The notes: generated from the letters alone by a model not told the origin. A DNA stretch of 64,000 nucleotides from Epiperipatus broadwayi (GCA_028023455.1 JAQFVV010000032.1:1616001-1680000), one strand, 5' to 3'. Positions 12,447-25,162 are shown, counted from the first letter of the stretch. Translations and numbers: made by a program.

Positions 12447-13950
12447 TTGTAATGGGATTTCTCTTCTTTATAATTTATTTTATGGCTATTTTACTTATTA
12501 TTTTACTTTATTAGCTTATATTAATATTGAATACTTTATTTCTAGACCTCGTTATTCAAACAGAATAGCAAATATGATCATTACTTACATATTAACCATA
12601 CCGCCGGTCAAACAAGATTTCATAAAAAATATTAATAACGGTCACTTTTCCAGACCAAAGTACACCCTCCATGACTGCAAGAAGTGTGACACGTCTTATG
12701 GAGATATTTATAATGGGTTTAAACCCTACAGGCACCATCCAGGCTTAGATTGGACCCCATGAGATGACATTAACAGGCTTCAAGTATGTGAACCATGGCT
12801 AGCTTTTAAAACATGAGACCAGCGTAGCACAGAATATCTAAATATGATTATCTATTTACTAATAGGTAAAGTGTGTGTAAGAGAGAGATAGAAACTTAAA
12901 CCACACCAATAATTTACAACACATTTATTAAATATTAAATATATATATATAAGGAATATTCAAAACATAAAAACAAAATATGAACATATTCAAATTACGA
13001 TAATTTTAAACAATCATGTGCTTATTTAAATATAATTAAAAGTTAGCACTTATAAATGACATTTAAATTTCTGTATAGAAATAAAAATTTAAAAGTTTTC
13101 ACACTTGAAATAAAATTTAAAAGTTTTAGTAATGATGTCTAGTCATATTTACCTAGGTTTTTTTTAATGCAGTATCTGAGTGATCACACCTGCTTTCTGA
13201 TCCTATCAGATTCATAGTGGGTCTATTGATAAGCTGAACAGTTCCTCCTGGCTCAGTATACTACTTCTATGTTTGGTTCCATAGATTTAGTTCATGGCAG
13301 TTAAAACATCAAAGGCAAGTTAGAGATATATATTACTGCTTCTGGCTATTGGTGTTCAGGAGACGGGCAGGGGAAAATGAACAAACACTCAGCTTTGGTT
13401 TAACAATGCATTTTTCCTTTTAGCATGACCATATGAAGATTGCTTCATCTTGCTGAACTCAGTCATTTTAGCTAGCTTATAGACTTTTTGGTTAATTATC
13501 CTGGAAAACTAATGGGTTTCCTTCTTTTGCTTCTTTGTTTTTTCTGTTACTACTACTGTTCTGTCTTTTGTTTTTGGACAATAGACGTTTATAGTTTTTA
13601 TACTCTCCAACTCCACCTGCTACTCAAATTCCTACCTATGCTATCAACTCCTATGATCTTTAATTTTTTAATTAGTTAATTTTTTTGTTTTTATCTTATA
13701 TTTTTGATTAGACAGAAATTAATTAACTAATCAGTCTGGAATTTATGTCCAAAAACTGATTACATCTCATACAAATTTATTTTCAATTATGTTAAATTTT
13801 AATACATGAAAGAAAAGAAAGATAAGTTATAATTAGTATTTTAATTTAATCCCAAATATTTTTACTTTTTTTTTTCTTATTTTATTAATAAGATCATAGT
13901 AATAGTAACAAGTCAGAAGTCACATGACTTATATATAGCTTGCACTTACT
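12447..13950 (-). mobile_element. Solo, diverged LTR of the LTR2 family
   Basis: Read on the minus strand it matches the LTR at 28465-30142. The left edge TGTAATGGGATTT equals the complement of the LTR 3' end (TGTAACGGGATTT). Further matching blocks are near 12585 (AATATGATCATTACTTACAT), 12690-12790 (ATTTATAATGGGTTTAAAC, then the CATGAGATGACATTAACAGG segment), 13735 (AATCAGTCTGGAATT) and 13820 (AAAGATAAGTTATAATTA). The 132-residue open frame 12364-12762 crosses its edge and is accidental. No internal region is attached, so it is a solo LTR or a remnant. The right edge is blurred by the palindrome that follows. Confidence 0.7.
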
Positions 13951-13956
13951 AATATG

Positions 13957-14214
13957 TAAAGTTAAGAGCGTGCTAATAGCTCTAAACAAGCTTTTTTTTT
14001 TTTTTTTATGATAAATGCTACTACAAGAGAAGGCATTCAAATCGTGGTCCCCATCCCCAGACCGGTTTCGACCTATGGGTCTCTTCAGTGAGGAGTTAAG
14101 TCGAAACCGGTCTGGGGATGGGGACCACGATTTGAATGCCTTCTCTTGTAGTAGCATTTATCATAAAAAAAAAAAAAAAGCTTGTTTAGAGCTATTAGCA
14201 CGCTCTTAACTTTA
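13957..14214. mobile_element. Near-perfect 116-bp-arm palindrome carrying a family C ribozyme
   Basis: The arms 13957-14072 and 14099-14214 are inverted copies differing almost only in T/A tract length (16 versus 15); the spacer is 26 bp. From the centre outwards each arm holds the end of a hammerhead, a block GGGGACCACGATTTGAATGC, a poly-A tract and GCTTGTTTAGAGC. Open frames on both strands here share the peptide FKSWSPSPDRF, a consequence of the symmetry and not a gene. Related sequence is found at 41400-42060. Such arm identity implies a young insertion or gene conversion. Confidence 0.8.
14054..14094 (-). ncRNA. Hammerhead ribozyme, family C, core intact
   Basis: Minus-strand order: stem I strand TCCTCA (14094-14089); core CTGAAGA (14088-14082), fitting CUGANGA; stem II GACC-CATA-GGTC (14081-14070), four perfect pairs with the usual G-C closing pair; GAAA (14069-14066); stem III ACCGGT (14066-14061), a self-complementary hexamer; cleavage nucleotide C (14060); stem I partner TGGGGA (14059-14054), six pairs including one G-U. 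Every conserved core position is present. A stem III this short is unstable in a monomer but can pair between two copies, as in known dimeric hammerheads. Prediction only. Confidence 0.75.
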
Positions 14215-14250
14215 ATAAGATCATATAACTTATATATATACACATACTTA

Positions 14251-14293
14251 TGTTCCGTGTGTATATACACACATTGTATAAGGGTGTATGTAT
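14251..14293 (+). mobile_element. Start of the 5' LTR of the LTR2 element, cut off by an insertion
   Basis: TGTTCCGTGTGTATATACAC and the following ATTGTATAAGGGTGTATG match the first 60 or so bases of the 3' LTR at 28465 (TGTATATACACATATTGCAT). The LTR breaks off here and resumes at 23370, beyond the nested LTR1 element. The 5' end is inferred from the TG and from this alignment. Confidence 0.65.
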
Positions 14294-17042
14294 TATAACA
14301 GAACTGTGGGGAATGCCATAAGAAGACATAAATAAGACTCAGTAATTGGATGATTTGAATACAACACATCTAACAACCTACAACATCATATTCTGAAGTC
14401 CATGATTTGATGTCCCATTTGAGTGCACCAGATATTACGAATCTGAAATGACATATAATAAAGGGAGCTCATCTCACTACTGTCAGACCTAGGCCTTAGA
14501 GTAGGATGCTAGAGATGTCATGATGAAATACAGTCCCAGATCACATCTACCTTTAGTATGCTAGCTCATAATTTACTAACGACATTTCAATGTAATTTAA
14601 ACTAGTGCATGATCATTACATTTCCCTTTTAGACCCCATTACACCACAGAATTCAAATTCAGGGAGTATTTGCAGTCAGCTTTCTTCAAGGTTGGACTTA
14701 CTTAATCTTCGACCAAATATGTCTATGTATAAGCAAAGTTCAGTATATTTTTCAATATTAACTTATTGATGGTGACCAATCATTTAGGAGAGCAATGCAT
14801 AATGATGGTGGATATTATTAAACATCTAATGCTTCAAATGCATAATGATGATGATGATCAAACATTTAGTTGTGCAAATGCATAATGATACTGGTGATCA
14901 AACATTTAGTGGTCCAAGCACATAATGATGGTGATGATCAAACATTTAGTGATGCATATGCATAATGGTGGTGGTGATCAAACAGAGATCAGACTGATTT
15001 TAACAACTCAATAACATTTATTAATAAACTATAATGTGTAATAGCATATATTTACAGATAGAATATTAAGTTAACATTTATTAATAAACTAGCATGTATC
15101 ATAGCATATATTTACAGAAAGAATATTATACAGAAAGAATATTAAGTTAACAAGGTTAACTTCTATCGTTTTGAAGGGCTTAAAGCAATAAATTCTCTGG
15201 TCCAGATTTCATGATAGAAGTCTGTCCTCAAGCAATCTTTATTTGCAATAGAGAAAACAAAATGATTTAAAATAAAGCATAGACAAAATGAAATTAGATA
15301 ATTCACTATATATATATAACAAAAGGAAAAAGCAAATTGAGAGTTCGGTAATTCTAAGTCTACCCCACTAATATAATTATTACAATGATGTTTATATGTT
15401 GAAGTATAAAAGACCCATTCCCATATATATCTATGTGTGTAAGTCATATTAAAGTTAGTAAAAAGTAACAAAAAAGACTATTCATTTAAGTTGATTAATT
15501 GTGCACCCAGAAACAAAATGATTACAAGTAGATATTATTAAAACTTATTAATAAGTAATATAACTTTGTTTGTTCTAGAGTCTGTAATTAATGTTGATTA
15601 TATTAAAACCTTACTTGAGATCACTTTGATGAAACGGTGTTGAATTCCCAGAGGGATCTGTAAATTTACTTTTATTTATAAATATACATATTTTCTGATT
15701 CCTTCCTCTCTTTATATATCAACATATCGATACATTTCACATAACTACTCCCACTCTTAAAATGCAGATGACCAAATTGGAAGGTGAAGTTGAATACACA
15801 AAGGAAAAAAAATCACAAGACATGAAATTGCAAATAGAAATAACAAAAATAAAAAAAATAAAAATCACATGAATCAAAATATATATATATATATCTCTGA
15901 AGAAAACAAGCATTGTCCATAGCTATAAGTTTATCTGCTGGGGAACATAAGCATTGTCCACAGCTATAAGTCTATCTCCTGAGGAACCCTAGCATTGTCC
16001 ACAGCTATAAGTCTATATAGTTGAATGCCAATCTCCATACATAATGTTTTTGTCCACTAACTCTGTTGATATCTAGAGCCTCCATACTAGTTGGTTAAAA
16101 GCTAGCACAGACCAATTATTTCCTCCAAACACATAGCATAAATCCATTGAAGATTAATATTCATTTGCGCTTTGTAAAATATACATTTTCACAGACAGTT
16201 TATAATGGCATTGAAGTTGACATCGGATGTGTACGGTATATATCATTTATCCCAAACACATTGCAATGATTACTTTACTATTGACTAATATTCATATCAT
16301 GGCTTCAATATATATAGGAAAATGGCTTAAGGAAATAATTTCTAGTAGTTTCACTTTTTTTTTTTAACTCCATAACAACCGATTCAAGTTTTCTAAAGCA
16401 AATTAAACTATTAGTTCATTTCTGCTATTTATATATTCAAGTTTATTGTTTTAACAGCTAAGATTAAATTTCTACTTTCTTTCTATCCCAATGATAATGG
16501 TTTTTTATTAATTTTCACACATAAACATTAAGTTTCAAAATTTATATTCTTACTGTTTTTAATGCCAAACAATTTTTTTTTCTTTAAATAAAATAAAAGA
16601 CTTTTTTTTATGTTCCGATGGTTTAGTTGTTAGACCAGACAAGTGAAAATCGTGAGATTGTTTTCGCTTGAGCCTATTGTTATAAACTAATAAAAAAAAC
16701 ATTATTGTACTTAGTCTTCATTATTCAAACTCGATCACCTAGCAACTATTTTGACCTTTGATCATGTCTGTCTTATAAGTCAATTAGTTATTATTTTTGT
16801 TATTAATGATATTAAATGTGTTTGTGAGATAACGAATTTGTCTGCTTTCATGGTATAAAAAAAAAGAAAAAATTAATTTCTACAAATAGAGACAAATATT
16901 AGTTTATTTGTGTTTATATACATGTTTCGTGTGTATAAACAGGTATATAGGATAAATTATTTGCCTACCAATTGGCTTGAATTCAAAAAAAAGAAAAATT
17001 GGGATAGGTGTGATATTTAAATGTAAGTCATTCCTTACAACA
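14294..17042 (-). mobile_element. 3' LTR of the nested LTR1 element (about 2.75 kb)
   Basis: This is a direct repeat of 20531-23369, collinear throughout with about 90% identity by eye. On the minus strand it begins TGTTGTAAGGAATGACTTAC directly after a purine-rich tract. It contains a five-unit minisatellite of about 50 bp (14775-14990, GCATAATGATG followed by ATCAAACATTTAGT). It also has a segment at 16611-16690 with an RNA polymerase III A-box-like TGGTTTAGTTGTTAG and weak B-box-like sequence. Open frames here, such as 15163-15471, also appear in the other LTR (21418-21678) but with differing frames, so they are not taken as genes. The outer edge lacks a clean CA end. Confidence 0.75.
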
Positions 17043-17058
17043 CTCCTCTCCTCCTTAT
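17043..17058 (-). other. Polypurine tract of LTR1 element
   Basis: On the minus strand ATAAGGAGGAGAGGAG lies immediately before the TGTTG start of the 3' LTR, the expected place for the plus-strand DNA primer of an LTR retroelement. This fixes the element's orientation. Confidence 0.7.
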
Positions 17059-17532
17059 CAGGATTAAAATTTTAATCTGGATTTTAAATTTTAACACTCA
17101 CAAATATGTTGAGAATTTATTATTATTTTGGCGTGGTGAAGGGTTGCTACATCAATTTCTTGACTGCCTAACTTTTTTTTATTTAACAGCTGGTTTTGGG
17201 AAGCATAACCAAAAATGTGTCTATTACAGAAGGCACATGAAATTATTTGCCAACCTTTTCCTTGCTCTTTTGAGGCTTATTGGATTCAATGAAGGTCTAG
17301 CCAAATATCAAATCATGTCTGCTTTAGTTAGTCTCTAGGTATTCCCATGATTGCATCTAAGCATTATTTGGAAAATACCCTCATCAAACTTAATATCCCT
17401 AACCCTGTCTGTACTATATATTTTTTTATATTGCACCTGTTATTGTTACAAAGGTTACCCTTTTTATATATCAGCTATGTTAACATTTTTCTGATATTAT
17501 CCTGAATTGTTATTAACAGCCAAAATAAGGCT

Positions 17533-17784
17533 TTAAATATAGGCATTATATGTGCCTCGGATTTCTTGGTGTACCCAAAATTCATTATTTTGCTTAACGA
17601 TGGTATATGGTCCCTCATATGTATTGGATGTGGAGTTTTTATTAACACTGTCTCCGATTCTGAATTCATGTTTAGGCTGTCTTACATTCCAATTTCTGTG
17701 GTTTGCCTTTAGAATAAGTTGCTTTTGAGCTTGCAGTATATCCTTTATTAATCTCAGATTTAGTAGCTCTGGAATTGACTTCAT
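17533..17784 (-). pseudogene. Integrase C-terminal domain remnant
   Basis: The open frame reads NHRNWNVRQPKHEFRIGDSV and then TYEGPYTIVKQNNEFWV. This is the SH3-like integrase end of Gypsy-type or retroviral-type pol: basic residues, (F/Y)-x-(V/I)-GD-x-V, then a (F/Y)-EGPY-x-IVK strand. It stands about 500 bases before the 3' LTR, as pol ends usually do. The zinc-binding and DDE core domains should lie just upstream (17800-18400) but that DNA has many stops and no DDE spacing I can see. The upstream segment IPELLNLRLIKDILQAQKQL fits the helix before this domain. Confidence 0.65.
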
Positions 17785-20510
17785 AATATCTGACTATTTG
17801 ATTCATTCCATATGAGAATATTAAATAAATTTATACATCAATCTCAGACTTATGGGGGATAATAATAAAAAACTAAGGTTTAATACAACAAATAGGTGTC
17901 TTCATTTAGACATAATATCTTTGGGCAGATCTTTACCTTTGTCAGTGTCTGCATTATTGTCCAAATTGTTCTATGTACATATAAATTCATCTTCTTACAA
18001 CATCATGGTGTATTCAATTTCTATCCATAGTCCTTTTACGTTCTTCTCTAACATGTGCTTTTCCTTTTAAACACTGTCATTCACATGCTTAATGAATGTG
18101 AAGGGGCCTTCATATGTATTGCATAACTTGTGGTACCAGAAACCTTTGTTTGACAGACCACAACTGGTCATCTCCATTTTAATCATATAGCTTCCCTATA
18201 CTTTGATAATCTCTTTGATTGTGGGGAGATTCTAAATTTCCACAATGCACATCTAAGATGATAAAATTCACTGATTTCTTTAGTGCCTTCACAAATGGTT
18301 CTTGTAATGTGGTAGCTTCCTCCTGAGATAACTCTGAGCTAGCAACAATTTATCTTTGATGTTGCCATTACATTCATAAATTTTGAATCAAGAGTAAACT
18401 TCTAGTTCTAGGTCTCAATTGCTCAAGTTACTATGGATTTTATAGCTAAGCAGTTCATTTGTTTCCATAGTACTTGTAGATGGATCATTATGTGAATGTG
18501 GGCATCACCTTGATACATCTTTGGTATTAATCCTCCTAAAGTAGGCTTGAAGGAATGATTCTCAATGCCATTTTTGGAGAGTTGTGATGGCCAATCAGTG
18601 GAAAATTCAGGGTCAAGCAAGACTTCCACAATGAAAGAATGTCTAATACTTTGAGAGGATTCAAAAATGAAACCATGCAAATCATTGCGTAAGATTATGG
18701 CTTGTCATGATTTATCTAATCTGCAAATTATAATCTCATCATTTCCTTCACAGGTAGTAGACTACTCTCTAATGGCTAAACATGTGGAACCAGTAGAGAA
18801 TAGAATAGGTTGACTGAAAATGTCAAGCTTATCTTGATTACGTGTATTTTGTAAGTTTCCTAAAAACCATTCACAGGCTTCATGATTCTCCGAGGCATCC
18901 ATGAAGCTACCACCAGGTTACATTGTAATAAATTTCCTGTTTATAATAAACTGGAAACAGCCAATATCACCCTCAGATAATTCCAAAATTTCAACATCAC
19001 TCCAAATATAATGCTGATGTTGACTACATGCACTGTACCAGTTACACCTACAATAAGATTTGCTCAGTAAGATCTCCTTTCCATCTTTCATCATAAGTTC
19101 TTCAGCTGCTTCTTTGTCCAGTGCTGGAGTGGTTACTGAGATGTTGCTCCCTTCATGTCCATGATTTATTGGTGGTGCCAATGTTTGGGCATCTGTGTCA
19201 TCCATTTTTTTTATTGATTTGGGTCCTTTGATCCATATCTATTCATTGTGTCCCCATAACTTGTATATTTTGGACACTTTCTACTTCATTCAAGTCTGAA
19301 CTTCTTTTTTTAAGTTTTTCAAGTCAGGTTCAATTTCAACTATGTTGCAATTATACTCTATGTTATTACTCATGTCCCAATGAATTGCATCTTCTGGCAT
19401 GTATGGGACCCATTATGCATGGGTTTTTGGTTGGTAAATTCATCTGAATCATTAATCTGATCATTATTCTCCTTAATGTTCTCAATCACCCTTTCTGAAG
19501 TTGCTTTGCTTGGGATTCTGTTTCAGATCCCTGTATTTCATCAACATCTTTTTTGGTTTCTTTCTTTGCACTGTCCATCATTAATTCTGTATTGCTTAGA
19601 TAGCTCATTTTTCTTCCCATATCAAGTGTCTCTTATCATCTTGTTAAAATCCTCAGTAGGCATGGTGGTCTGCAAACAGTCCATCTCGCTTGTCAGACAG
19701 TTTAGAAATGCTTGGGTCAATTGCTCCCAAGTCATTTTCTACAGTCTGCCCTATTTCAACCCTGGTTGCTTGAGTAATCTTGTCTGAGAGGGTTTCTTGC
19801 ATTTGAAAAGCTATTTGGCTTTCTCCCTGTCTCTGTGGAAATTTATTCTTCTCCATCATAGATCCCCCAGGAGTTTAGATTGATTAAGACCCCATTACTA
19901 CTATTAGTATCATTTTCCCCTTTGACACCAATAGTATCTAATGTCTCTTCCATAGTCTCTATAATTTTGTTTCCAAATATTACTCCACTTCTGAGTAACA
20001 TCTATTTTAGTAAATATTGAAGAAAAAAAAACTTTGTACTTATAAATGTTAAAATATTATATCGTATCCAATTCATGCCATTATTTATTTATTAATTTAT
20101 TTATTTATTCCTTTTTTTATGAACACACTTGTGTGTATTTTATTGTCTATTTTTCTCTTTTTCTTTTTTTTATTTAAGCTGGAGTTTTAACTTGTCTAAT
20201 TCCTCTATGTTTTATTTCATTTATTGATTATTTATTTAAAAGTTGATCTCTATTTGTTCTCTTCATCACATGTTGCATTCACACTTTTCATGTTACTTAC
20301 ATTTAATGTGAATCTTAAATTCCCAAAAAAATAATAATTGACATATCTGTTCACTATCATTCCTATCAAATATATTTTGGTCTTATATAAGAGAGTATGT
20401 CCAATATGGATTTGAGATTTAAAGCTTAAGGGTGTAAAAATATATATATATATATTTTTAAATTCCAGTCCAATGGCTGGACCTTCCTTGCATCTAAACT
20501 ATGTTCTTAC

Positions 20511-20528
20511 CTAAAATGTTGAGCACCA
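20511..20528 (-). other. Candidate primer binding site of LTR1 element
   Basis: On the minus strand TGGTGCTCAACATTTTAG begins two bases after the end of the 5' LTR. TGG at this spot is what pairs with the CCA end of a tRNA primer. The tRNA was not identified. Confidence 0.45.
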
Positions 20529-20530
20529 GA

Positions 20531-23369
20531 TATAATAGAACCATGGGGAATTCCATAAGAAGACGTAAATAAGACTTAGTAGTTGGATGATTTGATGCAA
20601 CGTGTCAAACAACCTACAACAAGTCATATTCTGAAGTCCATGATTCGATGTCCCATTTGAGTGCACCAGATATTACAGAATCTAAAGTGACATATAATAA
20701 AGTCAGACCCTGAAATGACATATAATAAAGGGAGCTCATCTCACTACTGTCAGACCTAGGCCTTAGAGTAGGATGCTAGACACGTCACGATGAAATACTT
20801 AGCCCCAAATCTCATCAACCTTTAGTATGCTAGATTATAATTTACTTAAGACATTTCAATGTAATTTAAACTAGTGCATGTTCATTACATTTTTTTAGGC
20901 CCCATTATACCACAGAATTCAAACTCAGTGAGTACTTGCAGTCAGCTCTCTTCAGGGTTGAACTTATTTAATCTTCGACTAAATATGACTATGTATAAGC
21001 AAAGATCAGTATATTTTTCAATATGAACTTATTGATGGTGACCAATCATTTAGGAGAGCAATGCATAATGATGGGGGTGATGACCAAACATCTAGTGGTG
21101 CAAATGCATAATGATAATGATGATCAAACTTTTATTGGTACAAAGCATAATGATAATGATGATCAAACATTTAGTGGTGCGAGTGTATAATGCATGGTAA
21201 TGATCAAACATTTAGTGGTGCAAATACAAAAGGATCATGATGATCAAACAGAGATCAGATTGATTTTAACAACTCGAATAACATTTATTAATAAACTGTA
21301 ATGTGTAATAGCATATATTTACAGATAGAATATTAAGTTAGCATTTATTAATAAACTATCATGTATAATAGCATATATTTACAGAAACAATATTAATTTA
21401 ACAAGGATTGTCTTCTATCATTTTGAGAGCTTAAAGCAATAAATTTTCCTGGTCGAGATTTCATGATAGAAGTCCATCCTCAAACAATCTTTATTTACCA
21501 TAGAGAAAACAAAATGATTTAAAAGAAAGCATATACAAAATGAAATTGTTATATATATATATATATAACAAAAGGAAAAAGAAAATTGAGAGTTCGATAA
21601 TTCTAAGTCTACCCCATTAATATAATTATTACAATGATGTTTATATGTTGGAATAAATATATTTATAACTGTTTTCAAAAAAAAAAAAGACCCACTCCCA
21701 TATATATATGTAAGTCATATTAAAGTTAGTGAAAAGTAACAAAAAAGACCATTCACTCAAGTTGATTAATTGTGCACCCAGAAACAAAACAGTTACAAGT
21801 AGATATTATTAAAACATTAATAAGTAATATAACTTTGTTTGTTTTAGAGTCTCCATTAATGTTGTTTATATCAAAACTTTACTTGGTATCGCTTTGATGA
21901 AGCAATGTTGAATTTCCCAGAGGGATCTGTAAATTTACCTTTATTAATAAGTATACATATTTACTGATTCTGATTCCTTTCCCCCTTTATATATCAACAT
22001 ATCGATACATTTCACGTAATTGCTCCCACTCTTAAAATGCAGGTGACTGAATTTGAAGATGAAGTTGAATACACGAAGGAAAAAAAAATCACAAGACATG
22101 AAATTGCAAATAGAAATAACAAAAATAAAAAAAAATAAAAATCACATGAATCAAAATATATATATATATCTCCTGAGGGAAAGAAGCATTGCCTGCGGCT
22201 ATAAGTCTATATCGTTAAAAGCAAGCACAGACCAATTATTTCTTCCAAACACATAACATAAATCCATTGAAGATTGATATTCATTAGTGCTTTGTAAAAT
22301 AGACATTTTCACAGACAGGTTTATAATGGCATCGAAGTTGACATTGGATGCCTACGGTATATTTTGTTTACCCCAAACACATTGAAATGATTACTATTAG
22401 CTAATATTTATATCGTGACTTCAATATATATATAGGAAAATGGCTTAATGAAACAATCTCTAATAGTTTCACATTTTTTTTCTTTACCTCCACAACAACC
22501 AATTCAAGCTTTCTAGAAGAAATTAAACCATTAGTTCATTTCTGCTATTTATATATTCAAGTTTATTGTTTTAACAGTTGAGATTAAATTTCTACTTTTT
22601 TTCTAATGATAAAGATTTTCTACTAATTTTTAAGTTTAAAAATTTATATTCTTACTGTTTTTAACGCCGAACAGTTTTTTTTTACTTTTTTTTTTTAAAA
22701 TAAAATAAAAGACTTTTCTTTAGATGGTTTAGTTGTTAGACCAGACAAGTGAAAATTGTGAGATTGTTTTCTTGTGCTGGCTTGAACCTATTGTTATAAA
22801 CTAATAAAAAAAATCATAAAAACTTTTTTTTTTACTTAGTCTTCATTATTCAAACTCGATCATCTAGCAACTATTTTGACCTTTAATCATGTCTGTCTTG
22901 TAAGTCAGTTAGTTATTAAAGATTTTTTTTAGACGGTTTAGTTGTTAGACCAGACAAGTGAAAATCGTGAGATTGTTTTCTCATGCTGGCTTGAGCCTAT
23001 TGTTATAAACTAAAAAAAAAATCATAAAAACATTTTTTTTACATAGTCTTCATTATTTAAACTTGATCACCTAGCAACTATTTTGGCATTTGATCATGTC
23101 TGTCTTGTAAATCAATTAGTTATTATTTTTGTTGTAGTGATATTAAGTGTGTTGTGTAGATAATGAATACTGCCTTCATGGTGTAAAAAAAAAAAAGAAA
23201 AAATTCATTTCTACAGACAAAAATATTACTTTATTTGTGTTTATATACATGTTTCATGTGTATAAACAGGTATGTAGGATAAATTAGTTTGCCTACCAAT
23301 TGGCCTGAATTCAAAAAAAGAAAAATTGTGATAGGCATGATGTTTGTTTGTAAGTCATCCCTTACAACA
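20531..23369 (-). mobile_element. 5' LTR of the nested LTR1 element (about 2.84 kb)
   Basis: The partner of 14294-17042. It carries the same minisatellite (21060-21250) and the same Pol III A-box-like segment. The latter is duplicated here: TTTAGTTGTTAGACCAGACA at about 22728 and again near 22938, a local tandem copy of about 205 bp not in the other LTR. It ends CTTACAACA at 23369; the interrupted LTR2 resumes in the next base. Confidence 0.75.
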
Positions 23370-25162
23370 TATATACAAGTTACATGATTTACTTATTTAT
23401 TTAAAATAAAATTTTAACAAATTAAATAGAAAAAGAATATCAATATTTAATAGTTTGGGAAAGGTAAAACTTAAAATAAAAAGAAAAATATTGGGAATAA
23501 GTTAGAAATTATTTAGTAATTATAACTTATCTTTCTTTTATGTACTTTTATTTTTATATAATTCTGTCCAAAAAAGTACTTTTTGTTAAACGTACTTTTT
23601 CATTTAAAAAATTTCTAATTAATTGGAGCAATTTGTACAAGGCTAGTCAGACTTTGGAGATTAAGATTCCAGACTGATTAAATGTACAATATATGGCTAA
23701 GTTCAGTGTGATTAAAATAGACAAACAAGAAAATAAAGGAATGTAGTTTTTAAATTAAAAAAAAAATTTTTTTAGTCAGACTTTGGAGATTAAGATTCCA
23801 GACTGATTAAATGAACAATATATGGCTAAGTTAGACAAACAAGAAAATAAAGGAATGTACTTTTTAAATTAAAAAAAAAAATTTTTAAAGATCAAATGTA
23901 TTGATAACATGGGTTAAAACTCGAGCAGAAGTGGGGTCAGAGGGTATAAAAAGCTAACATTCTCTATTGTTATTATTCTTCATTCAGACTTCAGATTATT
24001 CTTTATTCAGGCTTCAGATTTTAGACTCCAGATTATTCAGACATTCAGGTTTCAGACTCAAAATTATTCAGGGGATTCAGGCTGTGTAGAATTATAGAAG
24101 ATTATTAAAAAGATAACCAAGATCAACCAGCAGCAGTGAACAAAGTCAATGAGCCACTAATAGTCTAGCATGATGAAACCATTCTACTATTGTGCCATGA
24201 AAGAAATGAGTGGCTAAATCCAAATGCTGGTGTTCGCCGTTTTTTCCACTCATCTCCTGTGTGCCATTAGCCAAATGCCATAATAGATTGCTCTGACTCA
24301 CCTTCTGTTGATGTTTGAATCCACTATGCTAAATCAAGAGAAACAGCCCATGCTGTAGGTCATGGAATCAAGAAGTTTAAATTATGCTAAACATGTTCTT
24401 ATTTAGGGAAACCACAGATTGTGCTTAAACCACTTATGGAAACCAGAAACTGTGCTTAAATGATCTATGGAAACCAGAGATTGTGCTTAGACCTCATATA
24501 AAAACTGGAGACTGTGCTGTACTTAGACCTACTTTACTATTATTTGTTGATGTCATTATTAAAGCTTGAATTCTTAATACTAGTATTAAACTTTAAAATC
24601 TTCTCCTGAATAGAATTCATTCAGAATCATGCATATTTGTTTTTAATTATAGAATATCTCATATGAGTTTTTATATTTGTATTTTTTTTTATTTATTATT
24701 GTCTTTTAATAAATTTATGTAATTATTATTGTTGTTTACATTTCTCTCTCCTTTTATTTAAGTAAATGTGTTGCCGGTCTTATGTTTACGAACTAATCAT
24801 GGGTCAAGTGCTTGAAAAGTGTTAATGATATTTCATGGGTTCCAGTTTACGTATTGTATGGCATCCTGAGTTTAAACCCATTATAAATAATCTTCCTGAG
24901 ATGTTTCACATTTCATGCAGCTGGAGAGAGTTACCTTAGTCTGAAAGATGACTGTTGGTTTAATATTTTATTGTATATTGGTCTGACCAAGGGTATGATT
25001 GATATGTAAATATTAATCATATTTACTCCTCTGCTTGAGTAACGGGGTCTCTGAAAATCTTATTAAAAATTAATATGATTCTATAAAAATAAAATAATAA
25101 GTAATTAGACTTTGAATAAATAGTAACAAAAGTTTTGAATATATATGGTAAATCTTGTTACA
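23370..25162 (+). mobile_element. Rest of the 5' LTR of the LTR2 element
   Basis: This is a direct repeat of 28520-30142, ending CTTGTTACA. It has a private tandem duplication of about 125 bp: GTCAGACTTTGGAGATTAAG occurs near 23647 and again near 23776, while the 3' LTR has one copy. The flanking LTR1 element interrupts its beginning. It contains a probable TATA box and, near 24708, an AATAAA. Confidence 0.8.
23945..23984 (+). promoter_or_regulatory. Probable LTR promoter
   Basis: TATAAAAAG at 23945 is followed about 35 bases later by TTCATTCAG, an initiator-like site. The same pair occurs in the 3' LTR at 28960. Conservation in both LTRs supports a real TATA box. Confidence 0.5.

Larger units (their letters stand above)
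17043..20530 (-). mobile_element. Internal region of the LTR1 element, degenerate
   Basis: About 3.5 kb lies between the two LTRs, read from 20530 down to 17043. It starts with a candidate primer binding site, then shows short open frames: 19859-19653 (MMEKNKFPQRQGESQIAFQM), 19205-18918 (MDDTDAQTLAPPINHGHEG) and 18680-18423 (MHGFIFESSQSIRHSFIVEV). I cannot assign any of these three; position suggests the first is gag-derived. No reverse transcriptase or RNase H motif was found, so most of pol is deleted. The last recognisable piece is an integrase C-terminal domain near the 3' LTR. Such an element could move only with help. Confidence 0.6.

Noticed and set aside
12364-12762. 132-residue open frame on +, one of the longest in the first third
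   Set aside because: It crosses from the MITE into the solo LTR and matches LTR2 in DNA, not protein; the same LTR in other places has no such frame.
13894-14369. Three overlapping open frames sharing an SWSPSPDRF peptide
   Set aside because: They are the translation of a palindrome read on both strands; the shared peptide follows from DNA symmetry.
14775-14990. Regularly spaced repeats, considered as a CRISPR-like array
   Set aside because: A eukaryotic context, units abut without unique spacers, and the array is part of an LTR; it is a minisatellite.
15163-15471. Minus open frame with a relative at 21418-21678, as if a conserved gene
   Set aside because: Both lie at the same place in the two LTRs of one element; similarity comes from LTR duplication, and small indels shift the frame.
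16611-16690. Possible tRNA gene (A-box-like sequence)
   Set aside because: No acceptor stem or cloverleaf forms and the B box is poor; it is repeated with the LTRs.
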